Positions 63,019-64,000 of a DNA stretch of 64,000 nt are shown here, in pieces. Each line of letters begins with the position of its first letter. Position 1 is the first letter of the stretch. A program made the position numbers and the translations under genes. The notes beneath the pieces are model-generated. The model made no database searches. It was not told where the DNA came from and saw only the letters and a program-made list of their open reading frames with translations. The DNA is from Cardiocondyla obscurior (Eukaryota; Arthropoda; Insecta; Hymenoptera; Formicidae), in NCBI RefSeq assembly GCF_019399895.1, contig NC_091877.1:4484419-4548418 (forward strand), in the 5' to 3' direction.

Positions 63019-63875
63019 TTACACATTTATTATAATTGCAAGCATTTCACAATCTATAATTTGTTGTTCGTCGAAGGAATCGCTGCTGCGTACAGCGCTC
63101 ACCGCTTCGGTACGACTTCTTGATGCGGAAGCGATTTTACAAAATTGCTCGTATTTGTCATCGATCTTCGGTAGGGCTTTGGTGAGTACGTTGAATTTCA
63201 AAGCGACGCAATCATCAAAATCCAACATTCGTGTGAACGTAGCCTCGGTCATAGCCATACGTGCGTCGAGAGATTCAAGTCGCACAAGTTTCATTTCGTT
63301 CATATAACATATTCGCACTGTGAGCGAACCTATGTTCAAACAGTCGTATGGTTGCTTCGGTCGATCGCGAAGCATATTCTGAATTGTCCATCGATGCTCG
63401 CAGAGTTCCTTCCAGGTGTCAAGCAACATCGACAATTCATCTCCTCGATTATCGCCTACGATGATCTTCACAAAACTACGCGGACCAACGTTCACGCCGA
63501 TCTCGAGATATTTGTATCCCGTGCGGGTCAGCGGGTATCGCCTGCATAGTAAGCGCGTCACGTATCGTTTCGGTGGATCGCTGGAAATTAAATAAGAACA
63601 ATCGTGAATATTAATATATTAATTTTAAAGTAAATAATTTTTATAATAAAAAATACTTACTCGTGAGATGAGGAGGGTTCATTACCGCAATCAATTCGAC
63701 GCACTTTGTAGCAATTTCTCTCGGTGTAATACATTGTCGTATTCGTAATCGTAGACGTAATCGTAGACGTTGTCGTAATCGTTGCTGCTGTTGCGGCCAA
63801 AGCGAAAAATGTACTGATCGCACGATCAGAGGGTACCTCGAGTCGAGGACGGTTGTAAAAAATCCCCTCTTTCAT
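63019..63875 (-). CDS. Spliced gene of the right polymerase element, PC4-like fold suspected
   Basis: Exon 1 is 63875-63661 and exon 2 63580-63019 (donor CACGA/GTAAGT, acceptor TTTCCAG); the joined frame is 777 bases, 258 residues. Exon 1 codes for a Thr/Ile-rich low-complexity stretch from repeated triplets, then TERNCYKVRRIDCGN. Exon 2 holds GYKYLEIGVNVGPRSFVKII, then a loop and LSMLLDTWKELCEH, followed by another beta-rich unit and helices. The strand-strand-loop-helix pattern ending in L-x-x-x-W resembles the PC4 single-strand DNA-binding fold, but this is a guess from pattern alone. It lies just inside the terminal repeat, a place where the left copy has only the weak Asp-rich frame. Confidence 0.6.
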
Positions 63876-64000
63876 TATTTAAAATTTTGCATAGAGTGGG
63901 GTAATATAAAACGCAGTTAGACAAATTATCGGAGAGGGTAATTAAGAGAAAGTGATTGGTAGAAGGTAATTGAGAGAGGGTAATTAGGAGAGGGGTAAAA
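63876..64000 (-). promoter_or_regulatory. Upstream flank of the spliced gene
   Basis: GAGAGGGTAAT-type motifs recur four times (63930-63995) and a similar GAGAGAGGGTAA lies upstream of the Cys-rich gene at 22153. This may be a shared control motif of the element. Confidence 0.3.

Overview
The window is eukaryotic, almost certainly insect, and probably hymenopteran (ant-like); the taxon is an inference from style. The signs are spliced genes with short introns and GT/AG borders, a CYP4-like P450 start, an ankyrin exon, BEL/Pao and env-bearing Ty3/gypsy elements, LINEs and Tc1/mariner elements. Very little is host coding sequence. I could support one 33-codon ankyrin-repeat exon (4098-4196, minus) and the first two exons of a P450 (34391-35232, plus). 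Nearly everything else is mobile DNA, much of it nested.

Layout: 1-6.3 kb is AT-rich DNA with an unrecognised Pro/Ser-rich reading frame, a degenerate tRNA-Arg and the ankyrin exon. 6.4-13.0 kb is a decayed BEL/Pao element on the minus strand with an extraordinary strand-biased excess of one pentamer (TGAGT on plus, ACTCA in the element sense). 13.0-16.5 kb is a minus-strand LINE with RNase H, split by a 638-bp solo LTR (5-bp duplication CAATT). 16.5-26.8 kb is the most unusual region: a large virus-like or DNA-transposon element with GC-rich terminal repeats, a protein-primed-type family B DNA polymerase, a Tudor-domain protein, two opposed CCCH-RING genes that both come out at 168 residues, and an acidic Cys-rich protein. 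A second copy of its terminal repeat starts at 62.0 kb, followed by a different spliced gene (63019-63875).

26.9-32.1 kb is a chimera: BEL/Pao 5' end and gag joined in frame to the pol tail, env and 3' LTR of an errantivirus-like Ty3/gypsy element. 32.1-38.4 kb is AT-rich with hairpin MITEs, the P450 start and a 1.2-kb Tc1/mariner-type MITE. 38.4-58.9 kb is a plus-strand LINE (LINE-B) carrying an 808-bp solo LTR (duplication GAGTT) and, inside its endonuclease, an errantivirus (41037-55472, duplication AGAA). The errantivirus 5' LTR is itself split by a near-intact Ty3/gypsy element (49833-55259, 285-bp LTRs about 98% identical). 58.9-61.3 kb is a broken Tc1/mariner element with about 270-bp inverted repeats and an inverted second transposase fragment.

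How the parts fit: the nesting gives a relative order, LINE-B first, then the errantivirus, then the intact gypsy. Both errantivirus-like copies carry, between pol and env on the antisense strand, an exon-like frame with the same CxxC-x8-CxxC zinc ribbon. In the polymerase element the polymerase would copy the element, while Tudor, RING/CCCH and Cys-rich proteins look like cargo that could act on host small-RNA or ubiquitin pathways; that last step is inference.
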